Below, in pieces: positions 34,158 through 45,646 of a stretch of 64,000 nucleotides of DNA. The translations under genes were made by a program, and so were the position numbers. The notes beneath the pieces are model-generated. The model saw only the letters and a program-made list of their open reading frames with translations, made no database searches and had not been told where the DNA came from. Origin of the DNA: Rhizobium redzepovicii (GTDB taxonomy: Bacteria; Pseudomonadota; Alphaproteobacteria; Rhizobiales; Rhizobiaceae). Location: the NCBI RefSeq assembly GCF_019793435.1, contig NZ_JAILYH010000017.1:1-64000 (forward strand), given 5' to 3'. Positions within the stretch are counted from its first letter, which is position 1, and each line of letters starts with the position of its first letter.

Positions 34158-34496
34158 TCAGATGGCGTCGATGCCGGTCTCGCCGGTGCGGATACGGATA
34201 ACCTCTTCGACGTTGGAGACGAAGATTTTTCCGTCGCCGATGCGGCCTGTCTGCGCCGCCTTGCGGATCGCGTCGATGACGGCTTCCGCGTTCTCATCGG
34301 CCAGCACCACTTCGACTTTCACCTTCGGCAGGAAATCGACGACGTATTCTGCTCCGCGGTAAAGTTCCGTGTGACCCTTCTGACGGCCGAAGCCCTTGGC
34401 TTCCGTGACCGTGATACCTTGCAGGCCGACTTCCTGAAGAGCTTCCTTCACTTCGTCCAGCTTGAAAGGCTTAATGATCGCTTCGATCTTTTTCAT
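34158..34496 (-). CDS. glnB: Nitrogen regulatory protein PII
   Basis: A 112-residue signal-transduction trimer that senses 2-oxoglutarate, ATP/ADP and, through uridylylation, glutamine, and controls GlnE and NtrB. The uridylylation Tyr51 is present in the T-loop (RGAEYVVDFLPKVK), and both PII signatures are intact (YRGAEY; GRIGDGKIFVSNVEEVIRIRTGE). It lies directly upstream of glnA in a glnBA operon with a sigma-54 promoter about 65 bases before the start. Confidence 0.96.
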   Translation of the reverse strand: MKKIEAIIKPFKLDEVKEALQEVGLQGITVTEAKGFGRQKGHTELYRGAEYVVDFLPKVKVEVVLADENAEAVIDAIRKAAQTGRIGDGKIFVSNVEEVIRIRTGETGIDAI

Positions 34497-34557
34497 GAGA
34501 AAATGTCTCTCCGCTTCTCCCGTTATGGCAGGAATTTTCCCGCTCGCCGGATATGAT

Positions 34558-34572
34558 GCAGATATCGTGCCA
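34558..34572 (-). promoter_or_regulatory. Sigma-54 (RpoN) promoter of glnB-glnA
   Basis: Minus strand reads TGGCAC-GATAT-CTGCA: the -24 element TGGCAC is at 34572-34567, spacer 5 bases, and the -12 element CTGC at 34561-34558. The consensus TGGCAC-N5-TTGC differs at one base. Rhizobial glnBA is known to be NtrC/RpoN-controlled, matching this site. Confidence 0.8.
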
Positions 34573-34730
34573 GTTTGAAATCCGTCTTGTTAAAAAAATC
34601 CACGGATTTTGCCGAAACCGCCGCATTTGCCGAGAGTCTGATGTCGATTTGGTGACAAAACAGTCGCGAAACTCCACCCTTCGATCAAAATCATATCGAA
34701 AATCCGAAAAAACTCATGTTTAAGGAGTCC

Positions 34731-34784
34731 TGCAAGTGCGTCCGTGCAAGATGAAAAGATAGGCAAATGCACAAAATTGGTTCC
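34731..34784. promoter_or_regulatory. Candidate NtrC enhancer sites
   Basis: Two imperfect dyads lie 160-210 bases upstream of the sigma-54 promoter. One (34731-34748) has TGCA ends 18 bases apart. The other (34768-34784) reads GCACAAAATTGGTTC, close to the NtrC pattern GCAC-N5-TGGTGC. Spacing suits enhancer action. Confidence 0.45.
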
Positions 34785-34839
34785 TTTCTTTATCATTTCA
34801 GGCGGTTGTTTTTTAGGCGTTTTTCGATTGAATAGGCCG

Positions 34840-36312
34840 ATGAGCCACCAACTGTCCGACCTTCTTCTCACTCCTGCCGAGATGGCCGCCGTCGACACCG
34901 CTGCAGCCGCAGCCGGTATCGATTCTTTTGGCCTGATGGAAAGGGCAGGTGCGGCGGTTGCGGCTGCAGCCCTGCGCCTTCATCCCGGAGCCTTGCGCTT
35001 CGTCGTGCTCTGCGGGCCGGGCAACAATGGTGGCGACGCCTATGTCGCCGCACGACATCTGCAGGAGGGCGGGGCTCCAATGGCGCTCTTCCATCTTGGT
35101 GATCCCTCCAGGCTGAAGGGCGATGCGGCCCGCGCGAAAGCCGGATGCGCGTTGCGGGGAGAACCGCTCCACCTCTATAGTCCCAAAAGCGGCGACGTCG
35201 TTATAGACGGCCTGTTCGGTGCGGGGCTTAGCCGAGAGGTGCCGGCCGATGCCCGCACTGTGATCGAGCGGATTGCCGAGGCCGGTCTCCCCGTGCTTGC
35301 CATCGACCTGCCCTCCGGCCTGGACGGCCGTACCGGCCGGGTGCTGGGAGCCGCCTTCCGGGCCAGCAACACCATCACCTTCATGACCCGCAAACCCGGC
35401 CATCTGCTGATGCCGGGCAGGGAGCTGTGCGGTGAGTTGGAGGTCTTCGATATCGGCATTCCCGCCCGCATCATTAGGGCCGAGGCGAGCGGCGTCATCG
35501 CCGAGAACAGGCCGGATGCCTGGAAGGGTGTGCTGCCCACCGAGCAGCTGGAAACCCACAAATACAAGCGCGGCCATCTGGTCGTCTTCTCAGGCGAGGC
35601 CGATAAGACGGGCGCCGCGCGCATGTCGGCGATCTCGGGCCTGAAGGCGGGGGCCGGCCTGGTGACGATCGCGGCCCCTCATGCGGCGATAGCCGCCAAT
35701 GCTGCGCATCTCACCGCCGTCATGCTGCATGCGATCGACGATGCGGCCGATCTCGAAGACTGGCTCACCGACAAGCGGCTGCAGACCTTCGTTCTCGGCC
35801 CTGGTTTCGGCATCGGCGCCAGGGCGCGCGCTTTCGTCTCGGCGCTCGCCGAACGCCGGCTGGTGCTCGATGCCGACGGCATCTCCTCGTTCAAGGACGA
35901 TCCGCAACAGCTTTTCGAACTTTTCGGCGGTGAGCCGCGCCTGGTGCTGACGCCGCATGAGGGCGAATTTTCGCGGCTCTTTCCCGATATCGGCGGCGAC
36001 GATGCGCTGGGGAAGGTGGACAAGGCCTTAGCCGCAGCCCGCCGCGCCAACGCCGCGATCGTCTATAAAGGCGCCGATACCGTCATCGCCGCGCCGGACG
36101 GCCGCGCGCTGATCAATACCAATGCACCTGCCTGGCTTGCCACCGCCGGCTCCGGCGACGTGCTCGCCGGCATCATCGGCGGATTGCTCGCCCAGGGCCT
36201 GCCAGTCTTCGAGGCCGCGGCCGCCGGCGTCTGGCTGCATGGAGAGGCCGCCCACCGTGCCGGCAAGGGGCTGACGGCGGAAGACCTCGCGGCTCACGTC
36301 TTGCCACTTTAG
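34840..36312 (+). CDS. nnrD: Bifunctional NAD(P)H-hydrate epimerase / ADP-dependent dehydratase
   Basis: A 490-residue metabolite-repair enzyme. The N-terminal YjeF_N domain (FGLMERAGAAV, VVLCGPGNNGGDAYVAARHL) epimerises damaged NAD(P)H hydrates. The C-terminal ribokinase-like domain (HKYKRGHLVVFSGE, LVLTPHEGEFSRLFPDI, LATAGSGDVLAGIIGGLLAQ) dehydrates them back to NAD(P)H with ADP/ATP. Start ATG 34840 (MSHQLSDLLLTPAEM) is where family homology starts. Divergent from glnB. Confidence 0.93.
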   Translation: MSHQLSDLLLTPAEMAAVDTAAAAAGIDSFGLMERAGAAVAAAALRLHPGALRFVVLCGPGNNGGDAYVAARHLQEGGAPMALFHLGDPSRLKGDAARAKAGCALRGEPLHLYSPKSGDVVIDGLFGAGLSREVPADARTVIERIAEAGLPVLAIDLPSGLDGRTGRVLGAAFRASNTITFMTRKPGHLLMPGRELCGELEVFDIGIPARIIRAEASGVIAENRPDAWKGVLPTEQLETHKYKRGHLVVFSGEADKTGAARMSAISGLKAGAGLVTIAAPHAAIAANAAHLTAVMLHAIDDAADLEDWLTDKRLQTFVLGPGFGIGARARAFVSALAERRLVLDADGISSFKDDPQQLFELFGGEPRLVLTPHEGEFSRLFPDIGGDDALGKVDKALAAARRANAAIVYKGADTVIAAPDGRALINTNAPAWLATAGSGDVLAGIIGGLLAQGLPVFEAAAAGVWLHGEAAHRAGKGLTAEDLAAHVLPL

Positions 36313-36350
36313 CCCGGTCGGCGCATAGCCACTCCGAGCTCCGGGCTGGC

Positions 36351-37157
36351 TTACTTCGCCAGCAGTTTCTGCAGGGCCATCGCCCCATGCGGCGCATTGA
36401 CCTTGCCCTCATGGATCATGAAGGCGAAAACGTCGCGCGGCTCGGCCTTGACCTTGCGATCCCCGTCGATCAGCGGCAGATCGTCAGGAACCTTGCCTTC
36501 GGCCCAGGTCTCGAGCCGGTCCGCCCAGGCCTTCAGGTCCTTGTCGGGGTAGCAGGTTGCAATATCGTCCGATCCTTTCTGCAGCCTGGCATAGACGAAA
36601 TCGGCCGTGACGTCGGCGATCATCGGATATTCGAAATGTTCGGCGCAGACAGGCGCCACGCCGTATTTGGCAAGCAGCGCCACGAACTCCGGCACCTTGA
36701 AGGAATCATGGCGTACCTCGACCACGTGGCGAAGCGCCAGCCCATCCTGCTTTTCCGGCAGCAGCTTCAGGAAGGCCTCGAAATCGTCCGGATCGAATTT
36801 CTTCGTCGGCGCGAACTGCCAGAGCAGCGGTCCGAGATGATCGCCAAGCTCGCTGATTCCGGATGACAGAAAGCGTTCCATCGATTCACCGGCTTCGGCC
36901 AGCACTCGCCGATTGGTGACGAACCGGGTCGCCTTGAGTGAAAAGATGAAACCGTCGGGCACGTCGGCTGCCCATTTGGCAAAGACCGCCGGCTTCTGGG
37001 TGCTGTAATAGGTGCCGTTGACCTCGATGACATTCAGCTGGCGGCTGGCATAGTTCAACTCGTCCTTCTGTTTCAGGTCATCGGGAAAGAAATGCCCGCG
37101 CCAGGGCTCGAAGGTCCAGCCGCCGATGCCGGTGCGGATAGTGCCGGATTTCGTCAT
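36351..37157 (-). CDS. DUF72 domain-containing protein (YecE-like)
   Basis: A 268-residue protein of the DUF72/YecE family, TIM-barrel-like, function unknown. Diagnostic segments: IRTGIGGWTFEPWRG at the N-terminus, VIEVNGTYYSTQKPAVFAKWA and LRHVVEVRHDSFKVPEFVALLAKYG. The protein keeps the conserved late Tyr and Arg-Leu segment (FVYARLQKG). 24 bases separate it from the GNAT gene, so it may be the last gene of a uvrA-GNAT-DUF72 transcript. Confidence 0.88.
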   Translation of the reverse strand: MTKSGTIRTGIGGWTFEPWRGHFFPDDLKQKDELNYASRQLNVIEVNGTYYSTQKPAVFAKWAADVPDGFIFSLKATRFVTNRRVLAEAGESMERFLSSGISELGDHLGPLLWQFAPTKKFDPDDFEAFLKLLPEKQDGLALRHVVEVRHDSFKVPEFVALLAKYGVAPVCAEHFEYPMIADVTADFVYARLQKGSDDIATCYPDKDLKAWADRLETWAEGKVPDDLPLIDGDRKVKAEPRDVFAFMIHEGKVNAPHGAMALQKLLAK

Positions 37158-37181
37158 GTCGTCCTCCCCATTCGCAGCCGC

Positions 37182-37643
37182 TCAGGCTGCGTTGATCTGT
37201 TTCGCCATGTCAACGAGGGTCCATCCTGGCCGAGAAGGGTTCGGCCGGCGACCAGTTTCCTGAAACCCGAAGGCGCTATAAAGCGCGATATTCCGCTCCA
37301 TGAGCGCATTCGTATAAAGCCGGATCTGCGGCTGCGCCCATTCGCGCGCTTTGGCTTCTAGCCAATGGAGCATCGCCAACCCATGCCCGCCACCTTGAAA
37401 GGCCGGTGACACCGCGATGCTGAACAGCAAGAGGTGATCCGAATGCCGCTTGACGACCACCAGGCCGGCCGTTTCGCCGCCGACCTCGCGCAGCCAGACC
37501 TCGCCGCGTTCGATTCGCGGCGTATAGTCTTCCGTCACCGGGATCGGCGGAGCGCCGAAGAGCTCGGTATACGGCCGATAGGCGGCTGCCGTCAGCGTCG
37601 CGACCCTTTCCAGATCATCGGGCGACGCCGGCCTCATCGTCAT
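37182..37643 (-). CDS. GNAT-family N-acetyltransferase
   Basis: A 153-residue single-domain GNAT enzyme. Acetyl-CoA-binding motif A is SIAVSPAFQGGGHGLAMLHW (about residues 75-94), with the pyrophosphate loop QGGGHG. A late LYTNALMERNIALYSAFGF segment gives the usual Asn/Tyr contacts. Substrate unknown. Its first codon overlaps the uvrA stop (ATGA), so it is translationally coupled to uvrA; a second ATG two codons later is possible. Confidence 0.88.
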   Translation of the reverse strand: MTMRPASPDDLERVATLTAAAYRPYTELFGAPPIPVTEDYTPRIERGEVWLREVGGETAGLVVVKRHSDHLLLFSIAVSPAFQGGGHGLAMLHWLEAKAREWAQPQIRLYTNALMERNIALYSAFGFQETGRRPNPSRPGWTLVDMAKQINAA

Positions 37644-40561
37644 TCCGCCGCAACCGCCTTCTTCGCCGGCCGCCGTTCCAGCAATTCCTTGAGGAACTGC
37701 CCGGTGTAGGAGCGCTTTTCCTTGACGATCGCCTCGGGCGTGCCGAAAGCCACGATCTCGCCGCCGCCATCGCCGCCCTCGGGGCCGAAATCGAGCACCC
37801 AGTCGGCCGTCTTGATCACCTCGAGATTGTGCTCGATTACCACAACAGAATTGCCCTGGTTGACCAGTTCGTGCAGCATTTCGAGCAGCTTGGCGACGTC
37901 GTGGAAATGCAGGCCGGTCGTCGGTTCGTCTAGAATGTAGAGCGTGCGTCCCGTCGAGCGCTTCGACAATTCCTTAGCGAGCTTGACGCGTTGCGCCTCG
38001 CCGCCGGAAAGCGTGTTCGCCTGCTGGCCGACCTTGATGTAACCGAGACCGACATCCTTCAGCGCCTGCAGCTTGTCGCGCACTGCCGGCACCGCCGCGA
38101 AGAAATCGACGCCTTCCTCTACCGTCATGTCGAGCACGTCGGCGATCGACTTCTGCTTGAAAGTGACGTCGAGCGTCTCGCGATTGTATCGTTTTCCGTG
38201 GCAGACGTCGCAGGTGACGTAGACATCGGGCAGGAAGTGCATTTCGATCTTGATGACGCCGTCGCCCTGGCAGGCCTCGCAGCGTCCGCCCTTGACGTTG
38301 AAGGAGAAGCGGCCCGGCTGGTAGCCGCGTGCTTTTGCTTCCGGCAGGCCGGCGAACCAGTCGCGGATCGGCGTGAAGGCGCCGGTATAGGTCGCCGGGT
38401 TCGAGCGCGGCGTGCGGCCGATCGGCGACTGATCGATATCGATCACCTTGTCGATATGCTCGAAGCCGTCGATGCGGTCGTGGTCGGCGGGGTTTTCGCG
38501 TGCGCCCATGACGCGGCGTGCTGCCGATTTATAGAGCGTCTCGATCAGGAAGGTGGATTTGCCGCCGCCGGAAACCCCGGTCACTGCCGTGAACACCCCG
38601 AGCGGGATTGCCGCCGTGACGTTCTTCAGATTGTTGCCGCGCGCCCCGACTACCTTGATCTCGCGGCCCTTTTTCTGCTTGCGGCGCTCGTGGGGTACGG
38701 GAACGCCGAGTTCGCCGGACAGATATTTGCCGGTCAGCGACTTCGGATTGTCCATGATGTCCTGCGGCGTGCCGTGGGCGATGACCTGGCCGCCGTGAAT
38801 GCCGGCGGCCGGGCCGATATCGACGACGTCGTCGGCCGTCATGATCGCGTCCTCGTCATGTTCGACGACGATGACGGTGTTGCCGATGTCGCGCAGGTGC
38901 TTCAGCGTGTCGAGCAGCCGGGCATTGTCGCGCTGATGCAGGCCGATCGACGGCTCGTCGAGCACGTAGAGGACACCCGTCAGCCCCGAGCCGATCTGCG
39001 AGGCCAACCGGATACGCTGGCTTTCGCCGCCCGACAGCGTGCCGGAATTGCGCGACAGGCTCAGATATTCCAGGCCGACATCGTTGAGGAAGCGCAGCCG
39101 GTCGCGGATTTCCTTGAGGATGCGCACGGCGATTTCGTTCTGCTTGGCGTTGAAGCTTGCCGGCAGTGTCTCGAACCAGTCGCGGGCGACGCGGATCGAC
39201 ATACCGGTCACTTCGCCGATATGCAGCGTGTCGATCTTCACCGCCAGGGCCTCTGGCTTCAGGCGGAAGCCGTTGCAGGACGGGCAGGGGGCCGCCGACA
39301 TGAAGCGCTCGATGTCTTCGCGCGCCCAGGCGGAATCGGTCTCCTTCCAGCGGCGCTCGAGATTGGTGATGATGCCCTCGAAATTCTTCTGCGTCGTATA
39401 GGAGCGGGCGCCATCGGCATAATGGAATTCGATCTTGTCCTCAGTGCCGTTGAGAATGACGTCTTTGGCCTCGTCGGAAAGATCGTTCCAGCGGGTGCCG
39501 AGCTTGAAGCCGTAATGTTTGCCGAGCGCCTCCAGCGTCTGGTTGTAATAGGGTGAGGTCGACTTGGCCCAAGGGGCGATCGCGCCGTCACGCAGCGTCC
39601 GTTCGGGCTCGGGCACGATCAGATCCGGATCGATCTTCTGCTGGGCGCCGAGGCCGTCGCAGGTCGGGCAGGCGCCGAAGGGATTGTTGAACGAGAACAG
39701 CCTGGGCTCGATCTCGGGAATGGTGAAGCCGGAAACCGGGCAGGCAAATTTCTCCGAAAACAGCACGCGCTCATGCGTCTCGTTCAGCGACTTGTTGGCC
39801 GAGCCGCCGGCCGAGGTCTCTTCCGGCGGCAGCGGCTTGTCGGCAAATTCGGCAACTGCCAGCCCGTCAGCGAGCTTCAGGCAGGTCTCCAGGCTGTCGG
39901 CCAGGCGGGCGGAGACATCCGAACGCACGACGATACGGTCGACCACCACGTCGATGTCGTGCTTATATTTCTTGTCGAGTACCGGCGCCTCAGCGATCTC
40001 GTAGAACTGCCCGTCGACCTTGACGCGCTGGAAGCCCTTCTTCATCAGCTCCGCCAGTTCCTTCTTGTATTCGCCCTTGCGCCCGCGCACGAGCGGCGCA
40101 AGAATATAAAGACGGGTGCCCTCACCGAAATCGAGGATGCGGTCGACCATCTGGCTGACGGTCTGGCTCTCGATCGGCAGGCCGGTCGCCGGCGAATAGG
40201 GAACGCCGACGCGGGCAAAGAGAAGGCGCATATAGTCGTAAATCTCGGTGACGGTGCCGACCGTCGAGCGCGGGTTGCGCGAGGTGGTCTTCTGCTCGAT
40301 CGAGATCGCCGGCGACAGCCCGTCGATCTGGTCGACGTCGGGCTTCTGCATCATTTCGAGGAACTGCCGGGCATAGGCCGACAGGCTCTCGACATAACGG
40401 CGCTGGCCCTCGGCATAGATCGTGTCGAAGGCAAGTGAGGACTTGCCGGAGCCCGAAAGCCCGGTCATGACGATCAGCTTGTTGCGCGGCAGATCGAGAT
40501 CGATGCCCTTGAGATTGTGCTCGCGCGCGCCGCGGATGGAGATCGTCTTCAGTTCGCTCAT
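37640..40561 (-). CDS. uvrA: UvrABC excinuclease subunit A
   Basis: A 973-residue dimeric ATPase that detects bulky DNA lesions and loads UvrB. It has two ABC modules, with Walker A GLSGSGKSS (about residue 33) and GVSGGGKST (about residue 654), signatures LSGGESQRIRLA and LSGGEAQRVKLA. Both zinc-binding Cys pairs are intact: CPVS...CPTC in the insertion domain and CEAC...CDVC near residue 750. A LexA box lies in the divergent promoter region shared with ssb, so SOS induction is expected. Confidence 0.97.
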   Translation of the reverse strand: MSELKTISIRGAREHNLKGIDLDLPRNKLIVMTGLSGSGKSSLAFDTIYAEGQRRYVESLSAYARQFLEMMQKPDVDQIDGLSPAISIEQKTTSRNPRSTVGTVTEIYDYMRLLFARVGVPYSPATGLPIESQTVSQMVDRILDFGEGTRLYILAPLVRGRKGEYKKELAELMKKGFQRVKVDGQFYEIAEAPVLDKKYKHDIDVVVDRIVVRSDVSARLADSLETCLKLADGLAVAEFADKPLPPEETSAGGSANKSLNETHERVLFSEKFACPVSGFTIPEIEPRLFSFNNPFGACPTCDGLGAQQKIDPDLIVPEPERTLRDGAIAPWAKSTSPYYNQTLEALGKHYGFKLGTRWNDLSDEAKDVILNGTEDKIEFHYADGARSYTTQKNFEGIITNLERRWKETDSAWAREDIERFMSAAPCPSCNGFRLKPEALAVKIDTLHIGEVTGMSIRVARDWFETLPASFNAKQNEIAVRILKEIRDRLRFLNDVGLEYLSLSRNSGTLSGGESQRIRLASQIGSGLTGVLYVLDEPSIGLHQRDNARLLDTLKHLRDIGNTVIVVEHDEDAIMTADDVVDIGPAAGIHGGQVIAHGTPQDIMDNPKSLTGKYLSGELGVPVPHERRKQKKGREIKVVGARGNNLKNVTAAIPLGVFTAVTGVSGGGKSTFLIETLYKSAARRVMGARENPADHDRIDGFEHIDKVIDIDQSPIGRTPRSNPATYTGAFTPIRDWFAGLPEAKARGYQPGRFSFNVKGGRCEACQGDGVIKIEMHFLPDVYVTCDVCHGKRYNRETLDVTFKQKSIADVLDMTVEEGVDFFAAVPAVRDKLQALKDVGLGYIKVGQQANTLSGGEAQRVKLAKELSKRSTGRTLYILDEPTTGLHFHDVAKLLEMLHELVNQGNSVVVIEHNLEVIKTADWVLDFGPEGGDGGGEIVAFGTPEAIVKEKRSYTGQFLKELLERRPAKKAVAAE

Positions 40562-40685
40562 CGTCTCAGCTTGGTCCTTTGGGATAACAGCCCTTATTTA
40601 GTGATGCCGACCGGCGAGTCGAGGCTGAATGTCCGCAACACCGAAGGTTTTCGATTCTGTTGACACGATCATAAGGATAAACTAG

Positions 40686-40700
40686 AACAAATAAAGAACA
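40686..40700. promoter_or_regulatory. LexA (SOS) box between uvrA and ssb
   Basis: GAAC-AAATAAA-GAAC is an exact match to the alphaproteobacterial LexA site GAAC-N7-GAAC. It lies 125 bases before uvrA and 145 bases before ssb, so it may control both. Confidence 0.85.
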
Positions 40701-40844
40701 AAATTCCTGATGGATGCATGCGGCGTTCTGATGGATAAACATGTGGATTAAATGCCGCCCATGCGCATCGGCGGTCCGTGATGGTTTAAGGTGCGCCGAT
40801 CGATTGAAACGCCGCCGGGCAGGGCGGCAGGCAGGGTGAGAAGC

Positions 40845-41351
40845 ATGGCTGGTAGCGTAAACAAGGTAATTCTGATTGGAAACGTCGGTGCGGACCCCGA
40901 AATCCGCCGCACGCAGGATGGCCGGCCGATCGCCAATCTCCGTATCGCGACCTCGGAGACCTGGCGTGACCGCAATTCCGGCGAGCGCCGTGAGAAGACC
41001 GAATGGCACACGGTCGTCGTCTTCAACGAAGGCCTTTGCAAGGTCGTCGAGCAATATGTGAAGAAGGGCGCCAAGCTCTATATCGAAGGCCAGCTGCAGA
41101 CCCGCAAATGGCAGGACCAGCAGGGCCAGGACCGCTACTCGACGGAAGTGGTGCTGCAGGGCTTCGGTTCGACCCTGACCATGCTCGACGGCCGCGGCGA
41201 AGGCGGCGGTGCAAGCTCCGGCGGCGGCCGAGGCAGCAGCAACAATGATTATGGCGATGACTACGGCGCCCCGGCTCCCTCTTCATCGCCGAGCCGCGGC
41301 GGTGGCGGCGGTAATTTCTCGCGCGATCTCGACGACGACATCCCGTTCTGA
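40845..41351 (+). CDS. ssb: Single-stranded DNA-binding protein
   Basis: A 168-residue protein with an N-terminal OB fold (MAGSVNKVILIGNVGADPEI, WRDRNSGERREKTEWHTVVVF), a Gly/Ser-rich flexible linker (residues about 115-155) and the acidic tip DDDIPF that recruits replication and repair partners. Start at 40845 matches the family; an in-frame extension to 40791 does not. Divergent from uvrA across an SOS box. Confidence 0.96.
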   Translation: MAGSVNKVILIGNVGADPEIRRTQDGRPIANLRIATSETWRDRNSGERREKTEWHTVVVFNEGLCKVVEQYVKKGAKLYIEGQLQTRKWQDQQGQDRYSTEVVLQGFGSTLTMLDGRGEGGGASSGGGRGSSNNDYGDDYGAPAPSSSPSRGGGGGNFSRDLDDDIPF

Positions 41352-41388
41352 TCAACCGCTTTCCCGGCTCTGTAGACTATCCGAGAGA

Positions 41389-41418
41389 ATGATGCCTTTG
41401 ATGGCGTCATGCTTTTTT
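41389..41418 (+). terminator. Terminator of ssb
   Basis: ATGATGCC (41389-41396) pairs with GGCGTCAT (41403-41410, one G-T pair), then GCTTTTTTTC. Convergent marC ends 18 bases further on. Confidence 0.75.
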
Positions 41419-41435
41419 TCTTTGGTTTGCACCGT

Positions 41436-42083
41436 TCAGTGCGGTGTCGCGCTGATCAGATTGAGCGCCGCCTTTGCGCCGTCGACGACGAATTGCACCG
41501 CTAGGGCGGCGAGGATGACGCCGAGGAGCCGCGTCAGGATCGCCCGGCCGGTGACGCCGAGGAAGCGGTCGAGCCTTTCGGCAATCAGCAGCATGAGGAA
41601 GGTCAGCAGCAGATTGGCGGCGATGACGGCGATGAACTGGGCTTTTTCGACGGAGGTCGGCAGCGTGCCGGCAAGCAGGATCGTCGCCGAGATCGCGCCC
41701 GGGCCGGCGATCAGCGGCAAGGCGAGGGGAAAAACGGCGATATTTTCGATATGATCCTTGGTGACGGCAGCTTCGGTGGCCTTCTCCTTGCGCTCCTGCC
41801 GCCGCTCGAACACCATCTCGAAGGCGATCCAGAAGAGCAGCAGCCCGCCGGCGATGCGGAAGGCGCCGATCGAGATCCCGAGCACGCCGAGCACGCTCGC
41901 GCCGAACAGCGCGAAGACGGCAAGGATGATGAAGGCGATGGTCGAGCCGCGCAGCGCCACCTGCGTGCGCTGGGCGCGGCTCATGCCGGTCGTCAGCCCC
42001 AGGAAGATCGGTGCGAGCCCCGGCGGATCGATGGTGACGATGAGCGTCGTGAAGGCGTTGATCAATTGGTCGGCGCTTGCCAT
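41436..42083 (-). CDS. MarC-family membrane protein
   Basis: A 215-residue integral membrane protein with about six helices, of the MarC/UPF0056 family: INAFTTLIVTIDPPGLAPIF at the N-terminus, GISIGAFRIAGGLLLFWIAF and FPLALPLIAGPGAISATILL. Once linked to multiple antibiotic resistance, the family has no proven function. Start at 42083 (MASADQLI) from homology; a 45-residue in-frame extension looks non-coding. Divergent from gyrA. Confidence 0.88.
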   Translation of the reverse strand: MASADQLINAFTTLIVTIDPPGLAPIFLGLTTGMSRAQRTQVALRGSTIAFIILAVFALFGASVLGVLGISIGAFRIAGGLLLFWIAFEMVFERRQERKEKATEAAVTKDHIENIAVFPLALPLIAGPGAISATILLAGTLPTSVEKAQFIAVIAANLLLTFLMLLIAERLDRFLGVTGRAILTRLLGVILAALAVQFVVDGAKAALNLISATPH

Positions 42084-42241
42084 CGTCCCTCGAAAACCCC
42101 ATATAGCCGCATGGTTTTTATGCGTGGTTTTTGTGATTGTGAAGCGGCGATTCCGATTTGGCAAATATCCCGCGGCGGCCCGCGGCGGATTTGTCCGGTG
42201 CGGCCGCGCTACTTGCATGTTTTACCCTCTTTAAGCCGCAA

Positions 42242-42288
42242 AAGCCTGTTCAAAACGCCCCGTGAAATTGGCGCGGGAACAGGCTTTC
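42242..42288. promoter_or_regulatory. Long inverted repeat in the gyrA leader
   Basis: AAAGCCTGTTC (42242-42252) and GAACAGGCTTT (42278-42288) are perfect 11-base inverted repeats, with an inner CGCC/GGCG pair. They lie 44 bases before the gyrA start. There is no T-tract, so this is more likely a leader structure or a protein-binding site than a terminator. Confidence 0.5.
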
Positions 42289-42332
42289 CGCTATAAATCT
42301 TCAAGTGATTCTAGAAGAGATCGTGATCTGTT

Positions 42333-45155
<2,823 letters not shown>

Positions 45156-45162
45156 TCAAGTA

Positions 45163-45195
45163 AAAAGGGCGGCTTCGGGCCGCCCTTTTCTTTTT
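45163..45195 (+). terminator. Intrinsic terminator of gyrA
   Basis: A perfect 11-base stem (45163-45173 with 45179-45189) with a TTCGG loop, then CTTTTT. Confidence 0.92.
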
Positions 45196-45226
45196 AACCC
45201 GCGCTCGTCCTTACCGGCCCAAAGAA

Positions 45227-45255
45227 AAAGCCGGACGCTGGGTGCATCCGGCTTT
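45227..45255. terminator. Second hairpin, probable minus-strand terminator
   Basis: AAAGCCGGA (45227-45235) pairs perfectly with TCCGGCTTT (45247-45255). On the minus strand it is followed by TTTTCTTT, so it likely ends the transcript of the small membrane-protein genes at 45320-45646. Confidence 0.7.
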
Positions 45256-45319
45256 GAATGGCCTTGGCAGCGGAAGGGGTGCCGCTCAAGGTGGGGAAGG
45301 AGTTGGGATAAGAGGAATG

Positions 45320-45460
45320 TCAGAATGCGCTATGTTTTTCGTTCAGCGCCTTTACCTCTTCACCTTCGCGCCGAAGCGCAGATATTGTCGAGGCTACAGA
45401 CACTATGAACATGACGCTGATAAGGGCGGTGAGCACTGTCAAGATCGTGAACATAGGCAT
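45320..45460 (-). CDS. Small membrane protein, 46 aa, unnamed
   Basis: A 46-codon frame, MPMFTILTVLTALISVMFIV then SVASTISALRREGEEVKALN and EKHSAF. It has one N-terminal membrane helix (residues about 4-27) and a short charged tail, a plausible single-pass protein. The ribosome site AGGAAAGG lies 2-9 bases before ATG 45460 and is correctly placed. It follows a similar 51-aa gene by 30 bases on the same strand. A terminator-like hairpin ends the unit (45227-45255). No family recognised. Evidence is the good ribosome site, hydrophobic profile and operon context. Confidence 0.55.
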   Translation of the reverse strand: MPMFTILTVLTALISVMFIVSVASTISALRREGEEVKALNEKHSAF

Positions 45461-45490
45461 TCCTTTCCTGGGGAGTTGCGTTCTCGCCCC

Positions 45491-45646
45491 TCAGTACTGG
45501 CCCAGTACGGCCGTCCGGGCCGAAGCATAGGGACCATAAACCTTGGACGTATCAACCTTCTGATCATAGAGAGCGACAGTTGCGGTCAGCATGCCCGTGA
45601 CCATTACCATCCAGAGCACGTTAATCATCGTAATCTTGCCGGGCAT
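45491..45646 (-). CDS. Small membrane protein, 51 aa, unnamed
   Basis: 51 residues beginning MPGKITMINVLWMVMVTGML, with one membrane helix at about residues 7-27 and a polar tail DQKVDTSKVYGPYASARTAV. Start at 45646 is set by the ribosome site AGGAAGGA five bases upstream; ten further in-frame upstream codons are unlikely. Pairs with the 46-aa gene 30 bases downstream. No recognised domain; probably a conserved rhizobial hypothetical, which I cannot verify. Confidence 0.65.
   Translation of the reverse strand: MPGKITMINVLWMVMVTGMLTATVALYDQKVDTSKVYGPYASARTAVLGQY

Larger units (their letters stand above)
34497..34839. other. glnB-nnrD divergent regulatory region
   Basis: 343 bases without a gene. 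It is AT-rich relative to its neighbours, holds the sigma-54 promoter at 34558-34572 and two candidate NtrC sites at about 34731-34748 and 34768-34784, and must also contain the nnrD promoter. A reading frame entering from 34744 would extend nnrD, but family homology begins at 34840. Confidence 0.6.

Noticed and set aside
34744..34839. N-terminal extension of nnrD
   Set aside because: The extra 32 residues are hydrophobic and AT-rich, overlap putative NtrC sites, and lie before the start of family homology.
37991..39556. A 521-residue plus-strand frame opposite uvrA
   Set aside because: Antisense of a fully conserved uvrA; no ribosome site or domain.
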